From NCBI GenBank assembly GCA_029168955.1, contig JAPDOI010000185.1, positions 962,001 through 1,026,000 on the forward strand: DNA of 64,000 nt. The letters are read 5' to 3'. Shown piece by piece: positions 10,258 through 22,500 of the stretch. Source of the DNA: Aplectana chamaeleonis. Taxonomy: Eukaryota > Nematoda > Chromadorea > Rhabditida > Cosmocercidae. Every line of letters begins with the position of its first letter. Within the stretch, counting starts at the first letter, position 1. The notes beneath the pieces are model-generated. The model was given only the letters and a program-made list of their open reading frames with translations, was not told the DNA's origin and did no database searches. The translations under genes and the position numbers were made by a program.

Positions 10258-11325
10258 GTGTGTATACAAGTCTGTTGGTACCTGCTCGTTGGTGCCCCTG
10301 CTTCTACTGAACCCAGCAGACGTTTGAGTGTACACAGGGAACGTTCGAGCGATATAGCGTGCACAACTATATCGCGAAAGTATCCCGCACATTGCATAAA
10401 GGTGTCGCCGTCCGGCACACTAAGGCCTCTGGTCCATAACACCTTAGGATCCGTACCTAGGGAGTCATGGAGTCTGGCCACAAGCCACAATTTCGCCACC
10501 CTGAACTGTCGATCGCTGTCGAGTGATATCCAAAAAACTGCGCTATCCAGACTTCTGAGCTATTTCCATGCACCGTTTGCTGCTTTGCAGGAAACCCGCC
10601 TCAAGGATAGACCCGTCATCAGCGTCGGAGAGTACACCATCTACTGCGGTAACGCTGACGATAGGAGAGTGGGAGGCTGTGCAATAGCTGTAAGGAAGGA
10701 TTTCAATGGTATGGTCAAGGAGTTCGGCTCAACGTCGTGTCGGAATGCATTCGTACGACTGCGGGATCACAGAGGATTCAATCTGTGGATAGTGAGTGCT
10801 CATGCGCCCACTGAAACCGCCGAAGACAATTCGAAGGATGCGTTTTATGAGGAACTCAATACGTTGCTGGCCAGGATACCTTGTCAACATGCTGTTGTCG
10901 TGGGGATTGACGCAAATGCGAAGATGGGAATTGATCAGGAATCCGAAGTACTCGGTAAATGGTTCTACCCAGTGGAGCAAACATCGGACAATGGCTACCG
11001 CCTTGTCGACTTTTGTGAACGCAGTGGTCTGATTATTGCATCGACATTCAAGAGGAATCATCGCCGCCATCAGCTTACGTGGCAGGGACCAACCCGGCTA
11101 TCTCCAGAAGAGCAGCGGAAGCGGAAGATGACAACTTTGAAACTACAGCTTGACTATGTCCTGACGAGGAATATTCCAGTATCGGACATTCGAAGATCTA
11201 GAGCTGTGTGGGATGTCGCATTCGATTCGGATCACCGTCCTGTTCTGTTGAACTTCACTGCGAGGATTCATAAGAGGAAGCGAGGGGCTCAGCCTCTCCA
11301 GAGACATGACAAGTCTCAGAGATGA
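10258..11325 (+). CDS. RTE endonuclease domain ORF (355 codons)
   Basis: This exonuclease-endonuclease-phosphatase (AP endonuclease-like) domain nicks the target DNA to prime reverse transcription. Motifs in order are LNCRSL (N83), LQETRL (E112), YTIYCGNADDRRVGGCAI (126-143), VSAHAP (H182), VVGIDANAKMG (D218, N220), LTWQGP (W275), LDYVLTRN (D299) and SDHRPVL (D325, H326). All the usual catalytic positions are present. The domain proper starts near residue 78. The first in-frame ATG lies only five bases into the element, so the native start is uncertain. The stop at 11323-11325 overlaps the reverse transcriptase frame by 20 bases. Many RTE elements encode both domains in one ORF, so this stop may reflect a 1-base shift rather than a true two-ORF design. 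Confidence 0.8.
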   Translation: MCIQVCWYLLVGAPASTEPSRRLSVHRERSSDIACTTISRKYPAHCIKVSPSGTLRPLVHNTLGSVPRESWSLATSHNFATLNCRSLSSDIQKTALSRLLSYFHAPFAALQETRLKDRPVISVGEYTIYCGNADDRRVGGCAIAVRKDFNGMVKEFGSTSCRNAFVRLRDHRGFNLWIVSAHAPTETAEDNSKDAFYEELNTLLARIPCQHAVVVGIDANAKMGIDQESEVLGKWFYPVEQTSDNGYRLVDFCERSGLIIASTFKRNHRRHQLTWQGPTRLSPEEQRKRKMTTLKLQLDYVLTRNIPVSDIRRSRAVWDVAFDSDHRPVLLNFTARIHKRKRGAQPLQRHDKSQR

Positions 11326-13482
11326 AGAGTGCAGAAGGAATTTCCGACAACGCGTTTCTATTCACATCGGAGTACGGACTAAGAAGAAACTTTGCGACGC
11401 GGATTCTTTTGTCAAATGCATCCAGGACGCTTCGAAAGAGGCACTCCCGGTTGTACAGCCTAAGAAGAAGTTCGCCTACGTCTCAGAAGAAACAACATCT
11501 ACCTACAACAGAGTATGTGCTCTCCGAACTGCAGGAAACTTCGTGGAGGAGAAGCGTCTGAGGAGGAAGTTGCGTCGGCAGCTTCAAAGTGACCGCGAAC
11601 GAGAGTGGACGTGTAGAGCTAAGGAGTTCGAGAAGGCTTGGGAGGAGAAGAATCCGAGGAAAGCCTACACGTTGCTGCGACAGTATAGCGGGAAGATGAA
11701 GAGATGTTCTCCTGTCTTGAACACTACCAATGGAGTTGCAGTTGGTGATGCGACGCTGCCAATATGGAAGGATTACTTCAGTTCACTACTGAATCGTCCA
11801 GCGCCATCAGTACCTGAGCTCCCGCATGTTCAGAGAGCACATTACGATGTCAGTGAGGAACCGCCGACTGAGTCTGAAGTTTTGGATTGTGTCCGGAAAA
11901 TGAAGAATGGAAAGGCAGGTGGAGATGACAACATCACTGCTGAAATGCTGAAAGCTCTTCCTCCGTCTGGGATTCGTGAAATGACCAACACCATCCGTGC
12001 CATATGGATGAGCGAAAGGATACCCGATTCGTGGAGACATGCGATCATCGTACCTCTTCACAAGAAGCTATCCGTCACGGATCCTAAGAACTACAGAGGA
12101 ATCTCTCTACTTCGTGTCATGTACAAGGTTTTAGAACGTATCATTCTCGAGCGACTTATCAAACATCGTGAAGGAACGACCAGAGATGAGCAAGCCGGTT
12201 TTCGACCTGGAAGATCGACCATCGACCAAGTGTTCGTCGTGAGAAGAGTAATTGAATCGTGGCAGCGGTTTTCCGAAGCCATTACAGCTTGCTTTTTGGA
12301 CTTTGAAGCCGCGTTCGACTCTCCTCATCGTGATCGATTGCTCAATGCTCTGCGAGCAGATGGAGTCCCGGAAAAGTATGTTCGGTTAATCGAGGACATG
12401 AACAAAGGAACAACAGCAGCAGTTCGTACACCTGTCGGATTTACGTCAGCTTTCGAGGTGAAAACAGGAGTAAGGCAAGGAGCCGTTGCAGGACCTTTTC
12501 TTTCAACTTCGCCGTTGATGACATCATGCGTAGAGTTGCAGAACAGTTTCCTGCGGATGTGATCCTAACACCATCAGGACGCTCCCTTGTCGACCTGGAG
12601 TACGCCGACGACATTGTGTTATTCGCTGAAAACAACGCAAAACTGCAAAGGATTGTGAACCTCGTTTCGAAGTATGCCGCAGCCTATGGACTTCGTCTTC
12701 GTCCCGACAAATGCAAGCAGATGTGGGTCTCTCAGAGGCCTTCAACTGGAGTTTGTGTGGACGGACAACGTATCGAACTGGTGGACGATTTCTGTTATTT
12801 GGGCTGTTTGCTGAAGAACGATGGTAGTTATGCAGCGGATATTCGACAACGATGTGCGAAAGCTACGTCTGCATTCAATTCTCTAACCAAGTGTTTGTGG
12901 TCTACCACCATCGCGAAGGAAGTCAAGTTGCGCGTCTACCTATCCGCTATTCGCCCTATCATGATGTACGGATCGGAGACGTGGGCAGCACCGAAAACGC
13001 AGATGGAAAGGTTGGATTGCACGGAGAGGAAGCTTTTTAGGCGTTTGCTTGGATATTTCTGGCCGCGTGTATGCCATAACGAAGACCTTTACAACGAAAT
13101 CGACGCAGTACATCAACGCTTGACACGAGGGAGGTGCGAGCATCTCCTAACGCCATCTCAAGCAGCAATGGAAAGTCGACTTCGACTGCTCGGGCATATA
13201 CTAAGAAGAACGCCGGATCGTCTCGTACAACACGCTTTAAAAATGCTTCCAAATCCTGTCTGGAAACGGCCACCTGGGCGTAGGCGAAAGTTCTGGACGG
13301 ATGTGGTTAAAGAGGATTTAAAGTCACTCGGCATCGAAAGACAGTTCAGGCGCGATGTTTCGTTTCGCAGGAAATGGAATAGTGACAGCTGGATGGAATG
13401 TGTTCAAATTGTGGCTGAAGACCGTGAAAAATGGACACGGCTGACTACTAGGACGGCACACCTCGGTGAAGATGCGGAATGA
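11306..13482 (+). pseudogene. RTE reverse transcriptase, broken by a 1-base frameshift
   Basis: The first part (11306-12562, 418 codons in frame) carries HKKLSVTDPKNYRGISLL (252-269), AGFRPGRSTIDQ (297-308), the motif A region FLDFEAAFD (330-338, catalytic D332) and the motif B region GVRQGAVAGP (388-397). Just after this, at about 12501-12503 (CCTTTTCTTTCAAC), one T appears to be missing. The conserved reading continues in the other frame, where LEYADDIVLF (motif C, catalytic DD at codons 28-29 of the downstream ORF that starts at 12526) and the connection region with RPIMMYGSETWA lie. It ends at TGA 13480-13482 after RTAHLGEDAE. The loss sits in a T/C homopolymer stretch, so a base-calling error is possible. 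I see no other stop in the combined reading. ATG 11306 is the first in its frame, but upstream codons of the same frame are also open. Confidence 0.85.
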
Positions 13483-13521
13483 CCGCGTCAGGCGAAAGCC
13501 AACCGATTAAGTCAAGTAAGT
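13483..13521 (+). other. RTE 3' untranslated region and short-repeat tail
   Basis: Only 39 bases separate the stop from the target-site duplication. The last bases are AAGTCAAGTAAGT, a microsatellite-like tail typical of RTE elements, which lack poly(A). Confidence 0.75.
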
Positions 13522-13528
13522 CACTCCC
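13522..13528. repeat. Right target-site duplication of the RTE insertion
   Basis: CACTCCC follows the AAGT tail and continues as ATTAATGTCCTG, so the satellite resumes at the same monomer phase at which it stopped at 10252. Confidence 0.8.
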
Positions 13529-16510
13529 ATTAATGTCCTGCTTACTACTACTGATGTCCTGCACACTCCCACTGATGTCCTGCTTACTACCACTGATGTC
13601 CTGCACACTCCCACTGATGTCCTGCACACTCCCACTGATGTCCTGCACACTCCCACTGATGTCCTGCACACATTCCATAACGTCCTGCACACTCCCATTA
13701 ATGTCCTGCTTACTACCACTGATGTCCTGCACACTCCCATTAATGTCCTGCTTACTACCACTGATGTCCTGCACACTCCCTCTGATGTCCTGCACACTTT
13801 CTATGACGTCCTGCACACTCCTACTGATGACCTGCACACTATCTATGACCTCCTGCACACTCCCGTCAACGTCCTGCACACTTTCTATGACGTCCTGCAC
13901 CCTCCCACTGATGTCCTGCACACTCCCACTAATTTCCTGCAAACTCCCACTGATGTCCTGCACACATTCCATAACGTCCTGCACACTCCCATTAATGTCC
14001 TGCTTACTACCACTGATGTCCTGCACACTCCCATTAATGTCCTGCTTACTACCACTGATGTCCTGCACACTCCCACTGATGTCCTGCACACTTTCTATGA
14101 CGTCCTGCACACTCCTACTGATGACCTGCACACTATCTATGACCTCCTGCACACTCCCGTCAACGTCCTGCACACTTTCTATGACGTCCTGCACCCTCCC
14201 ACTGATGTCCTGCACTATCCCACTAATTTCCTGCACACTCCCACTGATGTACTGCACACTTTCTCTGACATCCTGCACGCTCCCACTAATGTCCTGCGCA
14301 CATTCTGTGACATCCTGCACACTCCCACTAATGTCCTGCACACTCCCACTGATGTCCACACTTTCTATGACGTCCTGCACACTCCCACTAATGTCCTGCT
14401 TACTACCACTGATGTCCTGCACACTCCCATTAATGTCCTGCTTACTACTACTGATGTCCTGCACACTCCCACTGATGTCCTGCACACTCCCACTGATGTC
14501 TTGCACACATTCCATAACGTCCTGCACACTCCCATTAATGTCCTGCTTACTACCACTGATGTCCTGCACACTCCCACTGATGTCCTGCACACTCCCACTG
14601 ATGTCCTGCACACTCCCACTGATGTCCTGCACACATTCCATAACGTCCTGCACACTCCCATTAATGTCCTGCTTACTACCACTGATGTCCTGCACACTCC
14701 CATTAATGTCCTGCTTACTACCACTGATGTCCTGCACACTCCCACTGATGTCCTGCACACTTTCCATGACGTCCTGCACACTCCCACTAATGTCCTGCAC
14801 ACTCCCACTAATGTCATGCACACTCCCACTGATGTCCTGCACACATTCCATAACGTCCTGCACACTCCTACTGATCTCCTGCACACTATCTATGACCTCC
14901 TGCACACTCCCGTCAATGTCCTGCGCACATTCTGTGACGTCCTGCACACTCCCACTGATGTCCTGCACACTCCCACTGATGTCCTGCACACTCCCACTGA
15001 TGTCCTGCACGCTTTCTATGACGTCCTGCGCACTCCCACTAATGTCCTGCGCACATTCTGTGACATCCTGCACACTCCCACTGATGCCCTGCACACTCCC
15101 ACTGATGTCCTGCACACTCCCACTGATGTCCTGCACACATTCCATGACGTCCTGCACACTCCCATTAATGTCCTGCTTACTACCACTGATGTCCTGCACA
15201 CTCCCATTAATGTCCTGATTACTAGCACTGATGTCCTGCACACTCCCACTGATGTCCTGCACACTTTCCATGACGTCCTGCACACTCCCATTAATGTCCT
15301 GCTTACTACCACTGATGTCCTGCACACTCCCATTAATGTCCTGCTTACTACTACTGATGTCCTGCACACTCCCACTGATGTCCTGCACACTCCCACTGAT
15401 GTCTTGCACCCTCCCACTGATGTCCTGCTTACTCCCACTAATGTCCTACACACTCCCACTGATGTCCTGCACCCTCCCACTAATGTTCTGCACACTCCCA
15501 CTCATGTCCTGCACACTCCCACTGATATCCTGCACCCTCCCACTGATGCCCTGCACACTTTCTATGACGTCCTGCACACTCCCACTGATGTCCTGCACGC
15601 TTTCTATGACGTCCTGCGCACTCCCACTAATGTCCTGCGCACATTCTGTGACATCCTGCACACTCCCACCGATGTCCTGCACACTCCCACTAATGTCCTG
15701 CACACTCCCACTGATGTCCTGCACGCTTTCTATGACGTCCTGCGCACTCCCACTAATGTCCTGCGCACATTCTGTGACATCCTGCACACTCCCACTGATG
15801 CCCTGCACACTCCCACTGATGTCCTGCACACTCCCACTGATGTCCTGCACACTTTCTATGACGTCCTGCACACTCCCACTAATGTCCTGCACACTCCCAC
15901 TGATGTCCTGCACACTCCAGCTGGTGGTCTGCACACTTTCTATGACGTCCTGCACACTCCCATTAATGTCCTGCTTGCTACCACTGATGTCCTGCACACT
16001 CCCACTGATGTCCTGCACACTCCCACTGATGTCCTGCACACTTTCTATGACGTCCTGCACACTCCTACTGATGACCTGCACACTATCTATGACCTCCTCC
16101 ACACTCCCGTCAACGTCCTGCACACTGTCTATGACGTCCTGCACACTCCCACTAATTTCCTGCACACTCCCACTGATTTCCTGCACACTCCCACTGATGT
16201 ACTGCACACTTTCTCTGACATCCTGCACGCTCCCACTAATGTCCTCCGCACATTCTGTGACATCCTGCACACTCCCACTAATGTCCTGCACACTCCCACT
16301 GATGTCCACACTTTCTATGACGTCCTGCACACTCCCACTAATGTCCTGCTTACTACCACTGATGTCCTGCACACTCCCATTAATGTCCTGCTTACTACCA
16401 CTGATGTCCTGCACACTCCCACTGATGTCCTGCACACTTCCACTGATGTCCTGCAGACTTTCTATGACGTCCTGCACAATCCCACTAATGTCCTGCTTAC
16501 TACCACTGAT
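13522..16510 (+). repeat. Left edge zone of the main satellite segment
   Basis: This zone continues the monomer set of 7534-10252: CATTAATG/CTTACTACC pairs, CCCGTCAACG (near 13862, 14157 and 16106), CCTACTGATGACCTG, CCACTAATTTCC and one CCAGCTGGTGG monomer near 15917. Beyond about 16510 the CTTACTACC monomers disappear and CTCCGACTG and CCACCGATG variants take over. The boundary is gradual. Confidence 0.8.
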
Positions 16511-19500
16511 GTCCTGCACACTCCCACTGATGTCCTGCACACTACTACTGATGTCCTGCACACTCCCACTGATGTCCTGCACACTTTCCATGACGTCCTG
16601 CACACTCCCACTGATGTCCTGCACACTACCACTGATGTCCTGCACACTCCCACTGATGTCCTGCACGCTCTCACTAATGTCCTGCACACTCCGACTGATG
16701 TCGTGCACAGTTTCAATGACGTCCTGCACACTCCCACTGATGTCCTGCGCAGTCCCACTGATGTCCTGCGCAGTCCCACTGATGTCCTGCACACTTTCTA
16801 TGACGTCCTGCACACTCCCACTAGTGTCCTGCACACTACCACTGATATCCTGCACACTCCCATTAATGTCCTGCACACTTCCACTGATGTTCTGCACACT
16901 CCCACTGATGTCCTGCACAGTTTCTATGACGTCCTGCACACTCCCACTGATGTCCTGCACACTATCTATGACGTCCTGCACACTCCCACTAATGTCCTGC
17001 ACAGTTTCTATGACGTCCTGCACACTCCCACTGATGTCCTGCGCACTCCCACTAATGTCCTGCACACTCCCACTGATGTCCTGCACGCTTTCTATGACGT
17101 CCTGCGCACTCCCACTAATGTCCTGCGCACATTCTGTGACATCCTGCACACTCCCACTGATGCCCTGCACACTCCCACTGATGTCCTGCACACTCCCACT
17201 GATGTCCTGCACACTTTCTATGACGTCCTGCACACTCCCACTAAAGTTCTGCACACTCCCACTCATGTCCTGCACACTCCCACTGATATCCTGCACACTT
17301 CCTATGACGTCCTGCTTACTCCCACTAATGTCCTGCACTACCACCTGATGTCCTGCGCACCCCCACTAATGTCCTGCACACTCGCACTGATGTCCTGCAC
17401 AGTTTCTATGACGTCCTGCACACTACCAGTGATGTCCTGCACACTCCCACTGATGTCCTGCACACTCCGACTGATGTCCTGCACACTTTCTATGACGTCC
17501 TGCACACTCCCACTAATGTCCTGAACACTACCACTGATGTCCTGCACTTTTTCTATGACATCCTGCACGCTCTCACTAATGTCCTGCACACTCCGACTGA
17601 TGTCGTGCACAGTTTCAATGACGTCCTGCACACTCCCACTGATGTCCTGCGCAGTCCCACTGATGTCCTGCACACTTTCTATGACGTCCTGCACACTCCC
17701 ACTAGTGTCCTGCACACTACCACTGATGTCCTGCACACTCCCACTTATGTCCTGCACACTTTCTATGACGTCCTGCACACTCCCACTAATGCCTGCACAC
17801 TCCCACTGATGTCCTGCGCACTTTCTCTGACATCCTGCACGCTCCCACTAATGTCCTGCACACTTTCTGTGACATCCTGCACACTCCCACTGATGTCCTG
17901 CACACTCCCACCGATGTCCTGCACACTCCAACTGATGTCCTGCACACTTTCTATGACGTCCTGCACACTCCCACTAATGTCCTGCACACTACCACTGATG
18001 TCCTGCACACTACCACTGATGTCCTGCACACTTTCTGTGACGTCCTGCACACTCCCACTAATGTCCTGCACACTTTCTATGACGTCCTGCACACTGCCAC
18101 TAATGTCCTGCACACTCCCGCTAATGTCCTGCACACTTTCTGTGACGTCCTGCACACTACCACTGATGTCCTGCGCACTCCCGCCGATGTCCTGCACACT
18201 CCGACTGATGTCCTGTACACTTTCTATGACGTCCTGCACACTCCCACTAATGTCCTGCACACTGCCCCTGATGTCCTGCACACTTTCTATGACATCCTGC
18301 ACGCTCCCACTAATGTCCTGCACACTCCCACTAATGTCCTGCACACTTTCTATGACGTCGTGCGCACTCCCACCGATGTCCTGCACACTCCGGCTGATGT
18401 CCTGCATACTTTCTATGACGTCCTGCACACTCCCACTGATGTCCTGCGCACTCCCACCGATGTCCTGCACACTCCGAATGATGTCCTGCACACTCCCACT
18501 GATGTCCTGCATACTTTCTATGACGTCCTGCACACTCCCACTGATGTCCTGCGCACTCCCACCGATGTCCTGCACACTCCGAATGATGTCCTGCACACTC
18601 CCACTGATGTCCTGCACACTCCCACTGATGTCCTGCGCACTCCCACCGATGTCCTGCACACTTTCCATGACATCCTGCACGCTCCCACTAGTGCCCTGCA
18701 CACTCCGACTGATGCCCTACACACTCCGACTGATGTCCTGCACCCTCCCACTGATGCCCTGCACACTCCCACTGATGTCCTGCCCACTTTCTCTGACGTC
18801 CTGCACACTCCCACTGTTGTCCTGCACACTCCCACTGATGTCCTGCACACTCCCACTGATGTCCTGCACTCTCCCACTAATGTCCGGCACACTCCCACTG
18901 ATGTTCTGCACACTTTCTGTGACATCCTGCACGCTCCCACTGATGTCCTGCACACTCCCACTGATGTCCTGCACACTCCCACTAATGCCCTGCACCCTCC
19001 CACTGATGCCCTGCACACTTTCTATGACGTCCTGCACACTCCCACTAATGTCCTGCGCACTCCCACTGATGCCCTGCACACTCCCAATGATGTCCTGCAC
19101 ACTCTCACTAATGTCCTGCACACTCCCACTGATGTCCTGCACACTCTCACTGATGTCCTGCACACTTTCTATGACGTCCTGCACACTCCCACTAATGTCC
19201 TGCACACTACCACTGATGTCCTGCGCACTCCCACCGATGTCCTGCACACTCCCACTAATGTCCTGCACACTCCGACTGATGTCCTGCACACTTTCTATGA
19301 CGTCCTGCACACTTTCTATGAGGTCGTGCACACTCCCACTAATGTCCTGCGCGCTCCCACTGATGCCCTGCACACTCCCAATGATGTCCTGCACACTTTC
19401 TATGAGGTGCTGCACTCCCACTAATGTCCTGCACACTCTCACCACTAATCTCCTTTACACTCCCACTGACGTCCTGCACACTCCCACTGATGTCCTGCAC

Positions 19501-22500
19501 ACTCCCACTTATGTCCTGCACACTTTCTATGAGGTCCTGCACACTCCCACTAATGCCCTGCGCACTCCCACTGATGTCCTGCACACTCCCACTAATGTCC
19601 TGCACACTCCGACTGATGTCCTGCGCAGTCCCACTGATGTCCTGCACACTATCTATGACGTCCTGCACACTCCCACTAATGTCCTGCACACTCCGACTGA
19701 TGTCCTGCACACCACTGATGTCCTGCACACTCCCACTGATGTCCTGCGCAGTCCCACTGATGTCCTGCACACTTTCTATGACGTCCTGCACACTCCCACT
19801 AATGTCCTGCACACTACCACTGATGTCCTGCACACTTTCTATGACGTCCTGCACACTCCCACTGATGTCCTGCGCACTCCCACCGATGTCCTGCACACTT
19901 TCTATGACGTCCTGCACACTCCCACTGATGTCCTGCACACTCCCACTGATGTCCTGCACACTCCCGCTGATGTCCTGCACACTCTCACTGATGTCCTGCC
20001 CACTTTCTATGACGTCCTGCACACTCCCACTGATGTCCTGCACACTCCCACTGATGTCCTGCACACTCCCACTGATGTCCTGCGCACTCCCGCCGATGTC
20101 CTGCACACTCTCACTGATGTCCTGCACACTTTCTATGACGTCCTGCACACTCCCACTAATGTCCTGCACACTACCACTGATGTCCTGCGCACTCCCACCG
20201 ATGTCCTGCACACTCCCACTGATGTCCTGCACACTCTCACTGATGTCCTGCCCACTTTCTATGACGTCCTGCACACTCCCACTGATGTCCTGCACACTCC
20301 CACTGATGTCCTGCACACTCTCACTGATGTCCTGCACACTTTCTATGACGTCCTGCACACTCTCACTGATGTCCTGCACACTTTCTATGACGTCCTGCAC
20401 ACTCCCACTGATGTCCTGCACACTCCCACTGATGTCCTGCACACTCCCACTGATGTCCTGCACACTCCCACTGATATCCTGCACACTCCCACTGATGTCC
20501 TGCACACTTTCTATGACGTCCTGCGCACTCCCACTAATCTCCTGCACACTTTCTACTGATGTCCTGCACACTCCCACTGATGTCCTGCACACTCCCACTG
20601 ATGTACTGCACACTACCACTAATGTCCTGCACATTTTATCTGACGTCCTGCACACTCCTTCTGCTGTCCTGCACACTTTCTATCAGCTTCTGTACACTCC
20701 CACTGATGTTCTGCACACTTTCTATCAGCTTCTGCACACTCCCACTGATGTCCTGCACACTCCCACTGATGTCCTGCACACTCCCACTGATGTCCTGCAC
20801 ACTTTCTGTGACGTCCTGCACACTCCCATTGATGTCCTGCACACTTTCTTGATGTCCTGCACCCTGCCACTGATGTCCTGCACTCTCCCACTGATGTTCC
20901 GCACATTCCCACTGATGTCCTGCACGCTTTCTATGACGTCCTGCACACTCCCACTGATGTCCTGCACTCCCACTGATGTCCTGCACACTCCCACTGATGT
21001 CCTGCACACTCCCACTAATGTCCTGCACACTCCGACTGATGTCCTGCACACTTTCTATGACGTCCTGCACACTCCCACTGATGTCCTGCACTCCCACTGA
21101 TGTCCTGCACACTCCCACTAATGTCCTGCACACTCCGACTGATGTCCTGCGCAGTCCCACTGATGTCCTGCACACTATCTATGACGTCCTGCACACTCCC
21201 ACTGATGTCCTGCACACTCCGACTGATGTCCTGCACACTTTCTATGACGTCCCGCACACTCCCACTAATGTCCTGCACACTCCCACTGATATCCTGCACA
21301 CTCCCATTAATGTCCTGCACGCTCCCACTAATGTCCTGCCCACTCCGACTGATGTCCTTCACACTTTCTATGATGCCCTGCACACTCCCACTGATGTCCT
21401 GCGCACTCCCACCGATGTCCTGCACACTCCCACTGATGTCCTGCGCACTCCCACCGATGTCCTGCACACTTTCCATGACATCCTGCACGCTCCCACTAGT
21501 GTCCTGCACACTCCGACTGATGTCCTGCACACTTTCTATGACGTCCTGCACACTCCCACTGATGTCCTGCGCACTCCCACCGATGTCCTGCACATTTTCT
21601 ATGATGTCCTGCACGCTCCCACTAATGTCCTGCACACTCCGACTAATGTCCTGCACACTCCGACTGATGTCCTGCACACTCCCACTGATGTCCTGCGAAC
21701 TCCCACCGATGTCCTGCACACTCCGACTGATGTCCTGCACACTTTCTATGACGTCCTGCACACTCCCACTGATGTCCTGCGCACTCCCACCGATGTCCTG
21801 CACACTCCGACTGATGTCCTGCACACTCCGACTGATGTCCTGCACACTTTCTATGACGTCCTGCACACTTCCACTGATGTCCTGAGCACTCCCACCGATG
21901 TCCTGCACACTCCGACTGATGTCCTGCACACTTTCTATGACGTCCTGCACACTCCCACTAATGTCCTGCACACTACCACTGATGTCCTGCACACTTTCTA
22001 TGACGTCCTGCACACTTCCACTGATGTTCTGCACACTCCCACTGATGTCCTGCACACTTTCTATGACGTCCTGCACACTCCCACTGATGTCCTGCACACT
22101 CCGACTGATGTCCTGCACACTTTCTATGACGTCCTGCACACTCCCACTGATGTCCTGCGCACTCCCACTGATGTCCTGCACACTCCCACCGATGACCTGC
22201 ACACTTTCTATGACGTCCTGCACACTTCCACTGATGTCCTGCACACTTTCTGGGATGTCCTGCACACTCCCAATGATGTCCTGCACACTCCCACTGATAT
22301 CCTGCACCCTCCCACTGATGCCCTGCACACTTTCTATGACGTCCTGCACACTCCCACTGATGTCCTGCACACTCCCACTGATGTCCTGCACACTTTCTAT
22401 GACGTCCTGCACGCATTCTATGACGTCCTGCGCACTCCCACTAATGTCCTGCACACTCCCGCTGATATCCTGCACCCTCCCACTGATGTCCTGCACACTC

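Larger units (their letters stand above)
10253..13521 (+). mobile_element. RTE-clade non-LTR retrotransposon, near full length, frameshifted
   Basis: This 3,269-bp element has an apurinic/apyrimidinic-like endonuclease followed by a reverse transcriptase, a very short 3' untranslated region (39 bp after the stop) and a tail of AAGT-type short repeats (AAGTCAAGTAAGT). It has no poly(A) and no LTRs. These are hallmarks of the RTE clade, whose full-length members are about 3.3 kb. It is flanked by 7-bp duplications of CACTCCC and sits in the satellite in register. The endonuclease and reverse transcriptase are in different frames and the reverse transcriptase has a further 1-base shift, so this copy should be inactive unless the shift is a sequencing error. 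The protein motifs match, from memory, RTE proteins common in strongylid nematodes. Confidence 0.93.
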
